NCBI GenBank assembly: GCA_946406115.1
Contig: OX291551.1
Span: forward strand, 12,896,001-12,960,000
Reading direction: 5' to 3'
Length of the DNA: 64,000 bases
From: Apoda limacodes
Lineage: Eukaryota > Arthropoda > Insecta > Lepidoptera > Limacodidae
Below the pieces are notes generated by a model that was given only the letters and a program-made list of their open reading frames with translations, was not told where the DNA came from and made no database searches. Each line of letters begins with the position of its first letter. The first letter of the stretch is position 1. This document shows, piece by piece, positions 12,901-24,470 of the stretch. Both the position numbers and the translations under genes were made by a program.

Positions 12901-13159
12901 TACCAGCAAAATTTCTTTATAACCTTTCATATAACATAAAAATAGAATTATATATAAAAAGGGTTTCTTTTTAAAGCGTATCTATTAGTTAAATCTCACG
13001 AAATTTGGCTAGATAGAAGAGGAACTTGGGCAGTGAAAGTGAGCGTTGATGTGCGTTGTAAAATTATTAAAACCTGAACCTACAACTGGGTCCCAAGTCC
13101 AGGCACTACTACTACTTAGTAGCGACCTTGGAGGGAAGACGATAGTACGTCATATCAAA

Positions 13160-13279
13160 TCCACATAATGTTTGTTAAGATGACTGGATGCTGTTACTTT
13201 AATTTTGAAGAAACATGTCTTACACAAAAGATGCTGTGAAATAGGTTTTTCCGTGAGCAAAACCGCGGGCCGCAGCTAG
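13160..13279 (+). mobile_element. Helitron-like 3' terminus, copy A
   Basis: Ends in gcgggccgcagCTAG followed by T, the usual 3' end of lepidopteran Helitrons (CTRR, insertion before T). A short GC-rich stretch precedes the CTAG as expected. The 5' end is not visible. Confidence 0.4.
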
Positions 13280-13280
13280 T

Positions 13281-15048
13281 TATATGGTAAGTTGAAAACA
13301 CGTCAACTTAAATCATGGTGGCGTGCAGGTATGTGCCGGCGACGAACGACGCCCCAGGGCCGGAAGACTGGACCGAATTAAATGGGAGCAGTACGCATAT
13401 GAAATGATCGCGTAATGGTAGGAGCTCCTTCGGGACACGCAAGACTTATTTGATTTTCAAACTCTGCATAAATTCAAACACTATTCATGTTTATATGTTT
13501 TGGTGGACGTTATACTTGTAGGATTCATGATGTCATCCATTGCAGCAATAATGATCCACTTGGTGTTCGCTTTTTATAAAAACCAGTAGACACCTACAAA
13601 ATTAACAGGATAGCGCTATATTTAATAATTAATGCCCAAAAAAACTTCTTCCACGTATTTTCTAAATCACATAGTTAAATAAATATTGTACCTTTAAGTG
13701 AAATGTTGTAATAGCTTCCAGCAAGTATATGCAAACAATCGTACATTGTGTATTAAGGGTGGTAAGGAGAAAATTATTAATGATAGACTATTCAGAAGCC
13801 CAGGGCCAAAGGCTGAAGCTATAAATACCGCCCGTGTTACACATAATGTTTTTCAAAATATGAGGTTGTTCAAAATAAATAAACTCACCAAAAAACGATA
13901 GAAATGGCGGGAATAGAAGTAAAGAGAACAATTCCACCACTAGATATCTGGTAACTATAGAATTTATAAATAAAAAAGTTTTGTCTGAAATGACAATTGT
14001 CTGAACTTGTAATTACTCGATTTTATTGTCCGCAAAAGTTCATTTTTTGTACAGCAAGCTTGCGAACATACTTAATAGAATAGACGCGTCATCACAACTC
14101 GTGGGTTCGATGAATGCGCGCTTTGCTTAGAGAAAAATAATATTTACAAAAAAACGCCCGGAAGAAAACGGAGTAATTAAGGTATTTGTACCCGTATACC
14201 GATTTACCGTAATAAAAAATAATTGTCCTTAGAGAAAACCTTGGCAACCCAAGCGTTCGCAGGAGAAAGTTTTTATATCAATCATGACGATAAGCATAAA
14301 TAAAAGATAAAAGGGTTACGTGTATGACGCACATGAATGAAAGGGCTGTAAAAACGACGGACAGTCAAGAAACACTTGCTCCGTGTCCATCTGTCTGTTC
14401 ATGCTTTTGTCGTTTATAGCGTATGAAGTTTCTTCGAAACTAAAATGTTGGATTGTACTATAAACAATTTTGACAAAATAACGTCTGCCTGTCCCACGCG
14501 TTCAGTTGAACTCATTTCATGCATAAGTTCATGTAGTTCAACAGATACGGTGGTTTTGTTATAAAAAACTTCAATTCTGATTTAACAAAAAAATTAATTA
14601 GTACCGCTGAAACATCGCCCAAGTGTTTATGTTATATTATAGTATCAGTAATATTATAGTGCTTAAGGTCTTTTATTGACCACGAAAGCTGGGCAAGGAG
14701 ACGTATTGTACTACTTCGTCTTCTCTATACTCTAGGATGGCGTAGGTAGGTAGGTCCGTGATTTGACACCTTTTCCGAAAACCGCCTTGTTAAGAAGTTG
14801 GAATTCGTCAAAACCAATTAACCAAACAGTCATAAAGAAATTCTAAAAAATTCAAAAAAAAATCTCTTTAAAATTTGGTACTTAAACATATTGGAATAAT
14901 TATACTTGAACGGCCTTAGCCACTGCACAATGGCAAAAGTGGCAGGGGTCTATGGCTACTTAGTCGAACATCACTTATTATGACAAGGCAATGATTTGTA
15001 AACAAAGTTTTGACGAAGCTAAAGACCGAACCTGGAAAACGGTTTTAA
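13281..15048. other. Unrecognised part of the duplicated unit
   Basis: No gene recognised. A 67-codon frame at 13698-13901 is identical in both copies, but so is the DNA around it, so this says nothing about coding. The change from diverged to nearly identical sequence between copies A and B falls near 14420. Confidence 0.4.
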
Positions 15049-15243
15049 AGCAATATTAAGAGTGATCGTGAATCTATAAACAGTAATGAACCTAAGCTCG
15101 TGATCCTGTCAAGATCCCGGGGAAAGACCCTTGAGCCAAATACAGTTGACAGCCTGTACGTTGAAACAGTTAAGAACATTAAGGAAGCGTATGACATAAA
15201 ACCACTTCTGAAAGCGGGAGAAAACCCGTACGTCAGAGGTTAG
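15049..15243 (+). other. Unexplained coding-like segment (64 codons, no start codon), copy A
   Basis: Between TAA at 15046 and TAG at 15241 lies an open segment whose base composition is clearly less AT-rich than its surroundings and whose translation is balanced and charged: it contains EPKLVILSRSRGKTLEPNT, then VDSLYVETVKNIKEAYDIKP and ends AGENPYVRG. There is no ATG, so it would be an internal or terminal exon, a processed gene fragment or a transposon remnant. AG dinucleotides at 15050 and 15060 could serve as an acceptor, but the pyrimidine tract is poor. I do not recognise the family. Confidence 0.35.
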
Positions 15244-17791
15244 GCAAAATAATACTTTTTTTAACTACGAAGATCCCACCTTATTGAAAACTAAAAACCC
15301 ATCTGTCTTCAAGGTTGTGACTGTTACAATAATCTTAATTCCAATCGTACAATAATCTTAAGTAAATTTTATAAAAAAAACAATTAATAAACATTGTAAT
15401 TAAATTTGGTGATAACTGATAAGTAATCCTAATAATTCTGTTTTAGTTTGTGTTTTATCTGATAGCAATTTTACATTGAAATGGAAGTTAATAATCGCGA
15501 GGTAAATGGATAAAACGATGGCATTTTTTCATATATCACCCATATCGGTTGTTTTAATAAAAAAAATCTCGAATTTTAGCTTCGCACCGTTGGGGTATTT
15601 CCGAAACACCTTTTCATCCAATATACCTAGGCGCTTAAAAATCGAAGTGTACAAATTGTGTGATGCCTGCCAGTAATGACATAGAAACGTGCTCTTTAAC
15701 TGTTGGTCTCTAAAGTAAGTTAAGAGTCACTCAGCAAAATATTCTTGACGTTTCTTTACAAAATAAAATCAAGAAGGAGAAACTTCGCCCAAGAACCAAA
15801 GTCACCGAACACACGGTGTCACCACGACACCGTCGATACAATTCTACTCAAAGGGGTCCGAGGGAATAAAGGTTTTTTTTAAAACGTTAAGTGTTGACAG
15901 CGACACCATCATTAATCCTACTTAATCTAACGTTTTAACGCAGCTGCAGCTATAGCTTGCCGTACCAAACTTTCTTACTAGATAATCAACGGTTTGCCAT
16001 AAGAATCTCACGCTGAAAACTAAATTAAGCTTAGGCGGAGCCGCTGGCAAAACCTTTCTAAACGTTCTAAATAAGTAGATAATTTTGATTACAATAGTAC
16101 CTACCGATTTTTATTGAATTGTTTAGTTATCTCATAAATTTCATAACTGATATGAGCCGAAATTTGTCAGGTGTGCAAAAAAAATATGTGTGTTTATCTC
16201 GTGATAAATAGAGATAAAAATACTAATCTAAACCAGTAAGTTTCGTCATGAAAGCGTTACTCAGCATAATGCAAAATAAATGTATCATTTTTAATTTTTA
16301 TTTTCCAATTTTAAAAATATTTTTTAGTTGTATGTAAGGTTTATATTGGTTTTTGCCATAGTTAAATAATATATATAAAAACGAACAAAAATATATATAA
16401 AAAAAAAAAAATTCACACTTACAAGAAGTTAATATTCTTATATTTTACAGTTATGGCCAAATAAAAAACATTGGCAAGTTTTCAACTTAAGTTTTTTTGT
16501 TGCTTTTTTGTTGTTGCTTGGCAGCCGAATAAGTTAAATTCATTGATTAATAGTTAATGAGAGCTTTACATTTCTTATCAGTAACTCAAATCAAGAAACT
16601 TTGTACTGTATGAAATGAAATAATGTATAGGTAGTATCTATTTTTGTATTTAACTACTTGCATTTTAATCACTTTCCTACAAATATACACCATACATCTA
16701 TTACACTCCCATACCACAACCACACCCACACCCACACTCACACACATACATACACACACACACGCATACACACATCAATTATATATAATTTTATATCTTC
16801 CTAAAATTCGTCATTATGACACGTGGATTATGTTTCATATATTTTAATTTTTCCTTAGTTATTTATTATTCATTAATGAAATAATGAATTAAGTGAAGCG
16901 ATGAATACCTATATTTTTTATAGAGTAATAAAATATATACTGGTGTGTATGCGTCCGTACATATTTTATTTAATTCATCTCGTAAAGTGTAAAAACAATG
17001 TAATTTTATTGTATTTCTCTTTTATCATTTTCACCTAACTGAGAAAGACCACAGGAATAACTAGCTTGCAAGCTCAATGAAACTCCTCTTACATATTAAT
17101 TTTTTTGTATTTTGACTTATTTGTCATTCATGTTTTCATGTTTTACTTTCATTTATTACAATAAAAGATATAAGAAATTAATCTTAAAATTCTGGCCATT
17201 ACTTTGCTCAAATAATTTACATTACTATATACAATGCGGTAATGCGGCCAGCATTTTGGGAACGATGCCAATTGGCAACGGCTTATTAGATTATTTTATT
17301 TGTGTAGTTTTGATTGTTTTAGATAGTAATGTTACTTAAATGGTGCTTAACATTATGTAACACTTATTTAATTAATTGAATGGTCATATTAAAAAAATGT
17401 ATCTTAAATGCTACTTTACCACAATATTCCATTAATACTTTTTTTTTTACAAAAAAAAAAAAACCAAAAACGTAACCTAGTGCATGCACCCGGCTAAACC
17501 CACTTCTAAATTTATCCGAGTATTACCGGTACATGGATGAGAACTGTTTTGAGTTACTAGATACCCGGTCTAATAATTGGACTGTTGAACATAGATAACC
17601 AATGCGCCTGTCGTTGCTTTATCATACAAATAAAATAATTTAACACAGATCTAGGATGTTGCTGATTTTACTGAGTGCATCTCTCATGCCTTCCGAATTG
17701 ATCAGTCAGAACCTTTGCCCGTTGATTACTTACGCTTTTTCAGTGTAAGATCATGTAAGATGGTGTCTTCTCGGCGTCCTTTGCAGCCTCT
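15244..17791. other. Non-coding part of the duplicated unit with a CA-rich microsatellite
   Basis: Contains an imperfect CA/CCCACA microsatellite at about 16700-16775 and a small perfect hairpin near 15815 (acggtgtc / gacaccgt). Open frames over the microsatellite on both strands are repeat translations. Nothing else identified. Confidence 0.5.
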
Positions 17792-18199
17792 TCATAGCGG
17801 ACTGTTAGTAATATCGATGTGATGTTCGTTTAGTTGGCTAGGCAGTGACTTGGCTGGAGGTTTTCCTACTGGGTTGCAGTAGTTTGACAGATGTTCATTT
17901 AGGGGATGGGACGGGTATGAGAGCATACTTAGTTTGTCTGCAGTCCCTTTGTTCTGTCCACTGTTTTTTATGTTATTGTGAAGGTCTGTCGCGTAACTTC
18001 TTTGACTTTTGACTCGAAATCGTAGAACTGAATGCATCATACTTCCAAAATTTTCATGTAAGAAAAATATACTTATATCATTATGAAGATTAATCTGACG
18101 ACAGTAAAAAAATATATGCTTGACCCTCCCATAATCTTCCGCAATGATGTCATAGACCATGGTGAGCTGACAAACGGTATTGGAGTTTATTGATCTCAT
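17792..18199 (-). CDS. Hypothetical ORF of 135 codons, copy A
   Basis: An ATG-started frame of 135 codons, long for DNA this AT-rich. The second half is proline- and asparagine-rich (YPSHPLNEHLSNYCNPVGKP). No signal peptide, membrane segment or domain is visible and no promoter or splice signal supports it. The copy B version is identical, but the whole region is nearly identical between copies, so there is no evidence of selection. It could be chance or a decayed transposon frame. Confidence 0.2.
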   Translation of the reverse strand: MRSINSNTVCQLTMVYDIIAEDYGRVKHIFFYCRQINLHNDISIFFLHENFGSMMHSVLRFRVKSQRSYATDLHNNIKNSGQNKGTADKLSMLSYPSHPLNEHLSNYCNPVGKPPAKSLPSQLNEHHIDITNSPL

Positions 18200-18220
18200 T
18201 AATACTTATATTATTTTTTG

Positions 18221-18436
18221 TTTGAAAGCGCTAATCTTTAAAACTACCAGTTGGATTTGAAAAAAAATTGCCATTGATAGCCCGATTCTCTATAGCCTAT
18301 TTAACATCACGTAACTACCCGAGGCCGAGCAAAATAAAAAAACTCTAAGCGAAAACGAAGTAATAACGCGAACGAGCGATGCGACGAGGGTTAACAACGA
18401 CGGCAAGGGCAGAACAACGTCTGCCAGCTCAGCTAG
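18221..18436 (+). mobile_element. Helitron-like fragment with CTAG end, copy A
   Basis: Contains gctaatctttaaaac, ccagttggatttgaaaaa, acgagcgatgcgacg and ends in gccagctcagCTAG before T. A diverged relative with the same order of blocks lies at 59455-59673, also ending in CTAG. Two copies ending at the same tetranucleotide support a real family with a Helitron-type 3' end. Confidence 0.5.
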
Positions 18437-19039
18437 TATATGCATATTATATTTTTATAAATTTTAAGGAATAGATTGTTTATATATAAATATATATCAG
18501 AAGTTAAATCGGTTTTCGAAGTCATGTGCTGGAACCAGGTTTACTGTGGTAACCCGGTTCTGTTCCTGGATGGAACAGGGTATTAGAAATCAAGCAATCG
18601 ATACCTGTTCTGTATGCCCTAGCAGAGACAGTTTAATTCATATAATATTACCTAGCAAATGCTCGAATCTAAGGTATATGTTAGTTAACCTTGATTTATT
18701 CATGCTTAGGTACAAACGAGTGAAATACATGAATTTGAAACATACAGTATTCGACAACTAATTAGAGACACTTAGTACTTTTTGCGTAAGTATTTTCTTT
18801 TAATCTGTATAAGTAGCATATTCGTGGACTTTTGATGCTCAGTTGGTACTTATTAAACGATAGTACACTTAATAACTCTTAAATAACTTGCAAAAATAAT
18901 TATAGTTAATTAGTGTAAACTTTTCTTGTATAATAATGCTATTAACTTATTTTCTTTTTTGTGTTTTTGCATGTTTTGTATTTTTTGCGTTTTGTGTTTT
19001 TCTTTGCGTTTTTTGGATTTTTTTAAGTCTTCGTTTTGC
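18437..19039. other. AT-rich stretch leading into a LINE 3' end
   Basis: A T-rich tract (18950-19045) is probably part of the 3' untranslated region of the retroelement that ends at 19150. A 71-codon frame at 18546-18761 shows no recognisable domain. Confidence 0.35.
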
Positions 19040-19150
19040 ATTTTTTACTATGAATGTCGTGGCAGCCTGTAATTAAAGTAGCATTAAGTAATTTAGTCCT
19101 GAACCAATGTAATTGCTATGTAATTTATGTATACTTTGTTGGTTGTCCTG
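19040..19150 (+). repeat. LINE 3' UTR fragment upstream of the microsatellite, copy A
   Basis: Blocks gaatgtcgtggcagcctgt, tagcattaagtaattta and tttgttggttgtcctgaaat occur in the same order, reverse-complemented, at 53320-53450, where they end in a much shorter TAAA tail. The shared order and tail position identify this as the 3' end of a dispersed retroelement family. Confidence 0.6.
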
Positions 19151-19729
<579 letters not shown>

Positions 19730-20029
19730 CTTAAATTTATTTATTTCTACATTTTGTTATAATGATTTTGGCAGATTGACTGTTAATGTGGACAACTAAT
19801 TAGACACATATAAAATAAAGCAGAGGATCATATTAAAATTCTATAAAACAGTTATAATTTGTCATTGCAATTTGGTCAGTTATTATTAAAAAGTAAATTT
19901 AAATTGTTTTGATTGCAATTCAGTAGCCTGATTGCCATTATTAGTTACAAGACTTTACCAGCGGCTCGGCGTGGTACTCCTTAATTATCTCCAATTAATT
20001 AATTATAGCATGCTACAGGTGCAGCAATA
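19730..20029. other. Unrecognised AT-rich stretch
   Basis: No gene or repeat recognised. A 4-bp length difference from copy B occurs near 19918. Confidence 0.4.
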
Positions 20030-20222
20030 GTTCGTTATAGTTATTCCCGTAGAATCTTTTGAGTTTTTAAAGAAAAAAAGTAGCTTTTATACTATTCCAG
20101 GACCTAACCTATATGTATGCCAAGTTTTGTACCGATCTGTCCAGTGGTTAAAGGGTGATTGAGTAACAAACATCCATCCAGACATACAAACTTTCACATT
20201 TTTAATATTAGTAGGATTTGGC
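20030..20222 (-). mobile_element. Helitron-like fragment, minus strand, copy A
   Basis: Contains tattcccgtagaatcttttg, gtagcttttatactattcc, ctgtccagtggttaaagggtg and tacaaactttcacatttt, the internal blocks of lepidopteran Helitron-like repeats. The block ending in ttaatattagtaggattt is the typical start region. Terminal CTAG is not visible. Confidence 0.45.
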
Positions 20223-20244
20223 ATCGACTAGGCATAGGTGCTAT

Positions 20245-20945
20245 CAAATTCCGGCATGTCTTTACTGAAATACTGTTCCTGCCTTTCTAAATCTTGTCGT
20301 ACAGCTTTCAATTATTCAGGAACGTTCAGTAGCAACTTTCTTCTCCACTTTGCACCACATGTGCTCTATCAAGTTGAGGTCAGGGGGTCAGGTTACCAGG
20401 CCAGTTAAGTACTGATAACGACTTCTTTGTAAGAAATGTTTTGACGGACTCTGCTGTATGCTTGGGATCGTTATCATGTAGGAACATCCAAACAACAGGT
20501 AGATTCTCTTCAGCGTAAGGCAACATGGTTTCGTTTAGGATTTGTTCGTATTGATGTTGATCTAGAGTACCTACAATTTTTCTAACAGGTCCAACGCCAA
20601 GACCCGAAAAACAGCCCCATATTTTAATATTTCAACCTCCATGTTTCAGTGCTTTTTAGTGTACTTTGGGTTCATTGCTGCAGTGGGAAACAAGATATAC
20701 TTTTGTCCTGTCAGGAAATAATACAAATCTCCATTGAGCGTATGTCCAGTTTACTTTATAGCAAACGCTAATCGCGCCGCTCTATGTTCATTCTTCAACA
20801 AAGAAACTCTTTGACCAACTCTTCCAAGCAGCTGTGCTTTAACTAAACAACAACGAACTGTTCTTACTGAAATGCCGTTACCAGGATCTGTGCCAAACGC
20901 TTCACTTTTTATAAGTACGAAACCGTATTGCTGTCCATCCCACAA
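20245..20945 (-). pseudogene. Broken Tc1-type transposase, copy A
   Basis: Minus-strand translation gives, in order, ISVRTVRCCLVKAQLLGRV (end of the DNA-binding part), FPDRTKVYL (first catalytic Asp; the family usually has F.DE), KIWGCFSGLGVGPVRKIVG, MLPYAEENLPVVWMFLHDND with the second catalytic Asp followed by PKHT, and a frameshifted VLNWPG / SPDLN-like end where the third acidic residue should lie. Family members are about 340 residues; the N-terminal helix-turn-helix region is missing here and at least two stops or frameshifts are present. No terminal inverted repeats were found around it. Confidence 0.8.
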
Positions 20946-21732
20946 TAGTAAGACTTAGGGTATAGTCATTTTAATCAATTTTAATGCAAATATAGTTTTA
21001 GCTTAGTTCGATCGTTTTATTCGATCTTTAATGGTACTCCAAAACCAAATTTTAACAGAATAGAAATTAGGATAATGGTAATAGTTTTCCCGTGCGTAAA
21101 ACTGCGGAGCAATACTCCTACACGTAGCAAAATGGAGCAACAATATAACTAGATCTTGACCTGGAAAAGGGCATAGGTATGTAATGGGCCCGAAATATAA
21201 ATCGACTAACAATATAATAATACTTTTGTTGAGCTCATCCTTCATTTGATTTCCAAATATTCAATCGCTTTAAGGCAGTGAATAAAAAAAAAATGAACAT
21301 TTAAAATGGCACATTTTGCTATAATTTTTTTTCATATTTTATTATAATTTAAACTTCCAAGCTAAACTGATCATCACACATCCAAAAAAATACTTACTTA
21401 TATGAGTAAAAATAACAGGGAATTAGATGTTACAAAAGAAACCAGATTTTATCCGACCGACCGATTATGATTGAACACTATGACGTGTTTTACTGACTTA
21501 AGTTTGTTTAAACCGAAGCTTATTTGGATTTAAGAACAATTAAGCCATCTGGACACGAGACCGGACAAATCGGCTTAATGTCCTTTCGTGGCGGGATCAT
21601 CTGTGGTAAGAATATACCGAACTCGTTTTAAAATATGTTGGCTTTAGCATTACTGTATTGATCGACCTGTTTCGTATTCCATATAAATATAATTTGATGT
21701 AAATGGAATGGAAACATTCATTTATATTATTT
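20946..21732. other. Unrecognised stretch between transposon remnants
   Basis: No domain in the short open frames (for example 21003-21245 minus). May include eroded flanks of the Tc1 element; no inverted-repeat partner was identified. Confidence 0.35.
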
Positions 21733-22020
21733 AAACTAGCTTTTGCCAACGGCTTCACTCGCCCTAAGTTTCGTTATTGTCGTCAAATTTTTAAAGCGAG
21801 TTTCTTAAAGCAAGCTTTACCAGCAGATATGATTCGTTCGTGTATTTTGGTTATAGTTACTCCCGTGGAAATTTTGGATTTTCAAGGATAAGAAGTAGCC
21901 TACGTGTAATCCAGGGTGTCAGCTACCTCCATACCAATTTTCATTAAAATTTGTCTAGTCGTTTGAGCATGAAGAATTAAAAAACATACACTCACAAACT
22001 TTCTCCTTTACAATATCGGT
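21733..22020 (-). mobile_element. Helitron-like fragment, minus strand, copy A
   Basis: Starts aaaCTAGcttttgccaacg, the reverse complement of a CTAG 3' end, followed by gcttcactcgcc, tagttactcccgtggaaat, aagtagcctacgtgtaatcc and aacatacactcacaaac, all in the order expected of a lepidopteran Helitron read backwards. Confidence 0.5.
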
Positions 22021-22179
22021 GTTGAGTTCGATAATGAGCTAGTGTGGTTAACAAGGCATAATTAGTTTCCACCTAAAACGATCAATATTGAAAAAAAACT
22101 TTTTCATGCTTCTCAGGAGGGAGCTTTCAGGAGGTAATAAATACTAGGGGCATTAGTTGTCTTCTAATCTTTAAAAATC

Positions 22180-22620
22180 TTATACTGTAGTCCCTAAAGA
22201 AGATCTTATTAAAAAACTTACGAGTAATCAACAAAATAAGCGATCGCGGGAGGAAGTTCTTCTGAATCCGTACCAACTATGCGTGACCTTCTAGATCCTA
22301 AGGTGTAATTATTTAAAATCCATCTGCAAAAGCGCTGTGCAATTATTTAAAGTAGCCATGGGCATTAATATCAAACAACTCTTCAGAATATCATCCTTAA
22401 GCACATACTCTGCTGCTTAGAATATACAGAAAGGCAAAGTCTCTCTTTGAACTTAAAATTTCAATACCACTTGTCGTGAAGTATCACTACGGCTAATCTT
22501 TGAGCTGAGGCAAAATTATCAAGTATCTACGTATCCAGGTGCCCAGAGATAGTAGCACTGATCTGTATGGGGCAGAACTGGCGATTTATAAATTGCATAA
22601 AAACCTTTGTACGTGCTTAT
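22180..22620 (-). pseudogene. Old, highly diverged copy of the CR1/Jockey-group LINE, copy A
   Basis: Aligns by eye with the 3' coding end of the intact LINE (24560-24990) in the same orientation: atactgtagtcc, cgcgggaggaagtt, aggcaaagtctctc, aggtgcccagagat and atctgtatggggcagaac are recognisable, separated by many substitutions and indels. No frame survives. It is much older than the other copies of this family here. Confidence 0.65.
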
Positions 22621-22924
22621 AACTGGCTATAATTCCCCGAAGAGGGTCGCCAGGGGCTGAACACACACCCACGTCATAATGTCTGGTGACATCTTCTTTT
22701 CACCAACCACTTTAGTCCTGTGTGATAGATGGTGAGCCCATCGCCGAAATACTGCTTCTGACACAACCGTGTATCTGGACTAAGGTGGCTCTATATATGT
22801 CCCTTGTTGTAGACCATTTTTAAAAAGAGTAGAAAGTGGAAAATTTTAAGACCATGGACAGATTATTATACCTCCTTCACCAGTTCTTGACGAACTTACT
22901 GTTTAGTCAGAAGTGGATATGTTT

Positions 22925-23290
22925 AACACTAGGGATGTGTTCTGAGGAATTGTTCGAAATGATGCCCATGACTACTTTCTACTGTCGCACCGCTCGCCAT
23001 CGGCAGGGAATTTATTCTCACACCTTAGAACCGAAATGGTCGCGTACAGTGCGGTTTCAGAGAAACTTCCTCCCGCGAACGCTTGGGTTGTAGAATGAGC
23101 TCCCTGCCAAGGTTTTCTCTGAGGTCTACAGTATGGGTTTCTTCAAGAAAAAAGTTATTGGATTTCTGAAGGGTCGGCAACGCGCGAGTGTTGCCCCTGG
23201 TGTTACAAGCGTCCAAAGGCTACGGTGACCGCTTACCATCAGGCGGACAGTATGCTTGTTTGCCACCTTAGTGGTTAAAAAAAAAAAAAA
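22925..23290 (+). pseudogene. 5'-truncated LINE copy (same family as 24392-28080), copy A
   Basis: Encodes the last ~100 residues of the LINE ORF: CSEELFEMMP, RTARHRQGIYSHTLEPKWSR, RFQRNFLPRTLGL, then a stop instead of W (TGG to TAG), KVFSEVYSMGFF and the C-terminus GVTSVQRLR. It is followed by the family's 3' UTR (gcggacagtatgcttg, gccaccttagtgg) and an A run (23277-23290). Truncation at the 5' end is the usual outcome of target-primed reverse transcription. Confidence 0.85.
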
Positions 23291-23610
23291 GATAACGTAG
23301 GCACCTACGCTTTGGTCTGTTAAGCACGCCAAATTTCTTAGGCCAACTTCTAATGATTTTGGAACTGAAAGTCAGTATAGATGTCAACATCAAAGATTAC
23401 CATTCTCATAGAGATAAGTGGCGTGTTCTTAAATTGTAACGAAATTGTACCTAGATTGTTTTAGCGCTCAAGCGCCCACATATATTGACGTTAACAATTT
23501 TGTTTGTATAAAAATAATTAATAGCGCCATCTGTAGGAGTAAGTAGAGCACGATTACAATAAAATGTGTCTTGAGACGTATGCAGTGATGGTAAGGGGTT
23601 CTATGTGCGG
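23291..23610. other. Right end of duplicated unit and junction with copy B
   Basis: Non-coding. The unit ends at 23609; 23610 is an unmatched G before copy B starts at 23611. A phrase tagcgccatctgtag (23521-23535) is common in insect repeats, but nothing longer could be assigned. Confidence 0.5.
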
Positions 23611-24387
23611 ATATTTATCTTAAAGATGCAGACTTTTCTTAAATCTATTACGACACTTGAAGAACTACAACGCCGGTAGTCAAGAGTATTATGCGATCTT
23701 TGGTTGACATAAGAGAGGAACTACGCACTTAGCGTAGACATCTACCTGCAGCGGAGAGTAAAATACCGGCTTTAGCGTTACCTATATACCTTAATTTTAG
23801 CTCGGTTCGATAAATGTTTTCATAATGTAAGGTTAGATTATAGACAAAAACTTTAAGCGTTAGAAACATTAAATGGTATCATTAAAGAATTACCATTTGT
23901 TTTACTTACACCATAACCCTTATATCAGGATCGTACAAAACTGCTATAACTATTTAATCTGTCATTATCTTTCGTATTACAGGCGTAACCTGTATGTAAG
24001 ATTTATACAACGCATGTAGTGTTTGGTGTTACTACACTCTAATTAACTCCGTTGCAGAACCAATGACTTTAATGAACTTGAACAACAGCCTAATGATATA
24101 TAAGCAACTCTGATATAGCAGATTTTTAGCAATAAGAATTATAGAGATTTAATCTTCAAACAGCTTTTGACGCGTAAATAAGCGTCCGCTGCTGCTACAC
24201 TAACTGGAAATAATATTTAACTTCGTTTTTACAGTTCTAATACAACCTATAGAGCTAAACTTATTTCATAAGTGAATTGTATCACTTTTAGTGGCAACCG
24301 AATCCATTATAAATCAATAGTAGTACTCTAAGCTTCAAAATTACCTGTAACCAACGCTAAATTGTTTGTTGGGTATTTATCCTTTTT

Positions 24388-24424
<37 letters not shown>

Positions 24425-24470
24425 CCACTAAGGTGGCAAACAAGCTTACGGCCCGCCTGATGGTAAGCGG

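Noticed and set aside
16586..16847. Open frames on both strands with CVCVCMCV and THTHTHAYTH peptides
   Set aside because: They are translations of a CA/CCCACA microsatellite.
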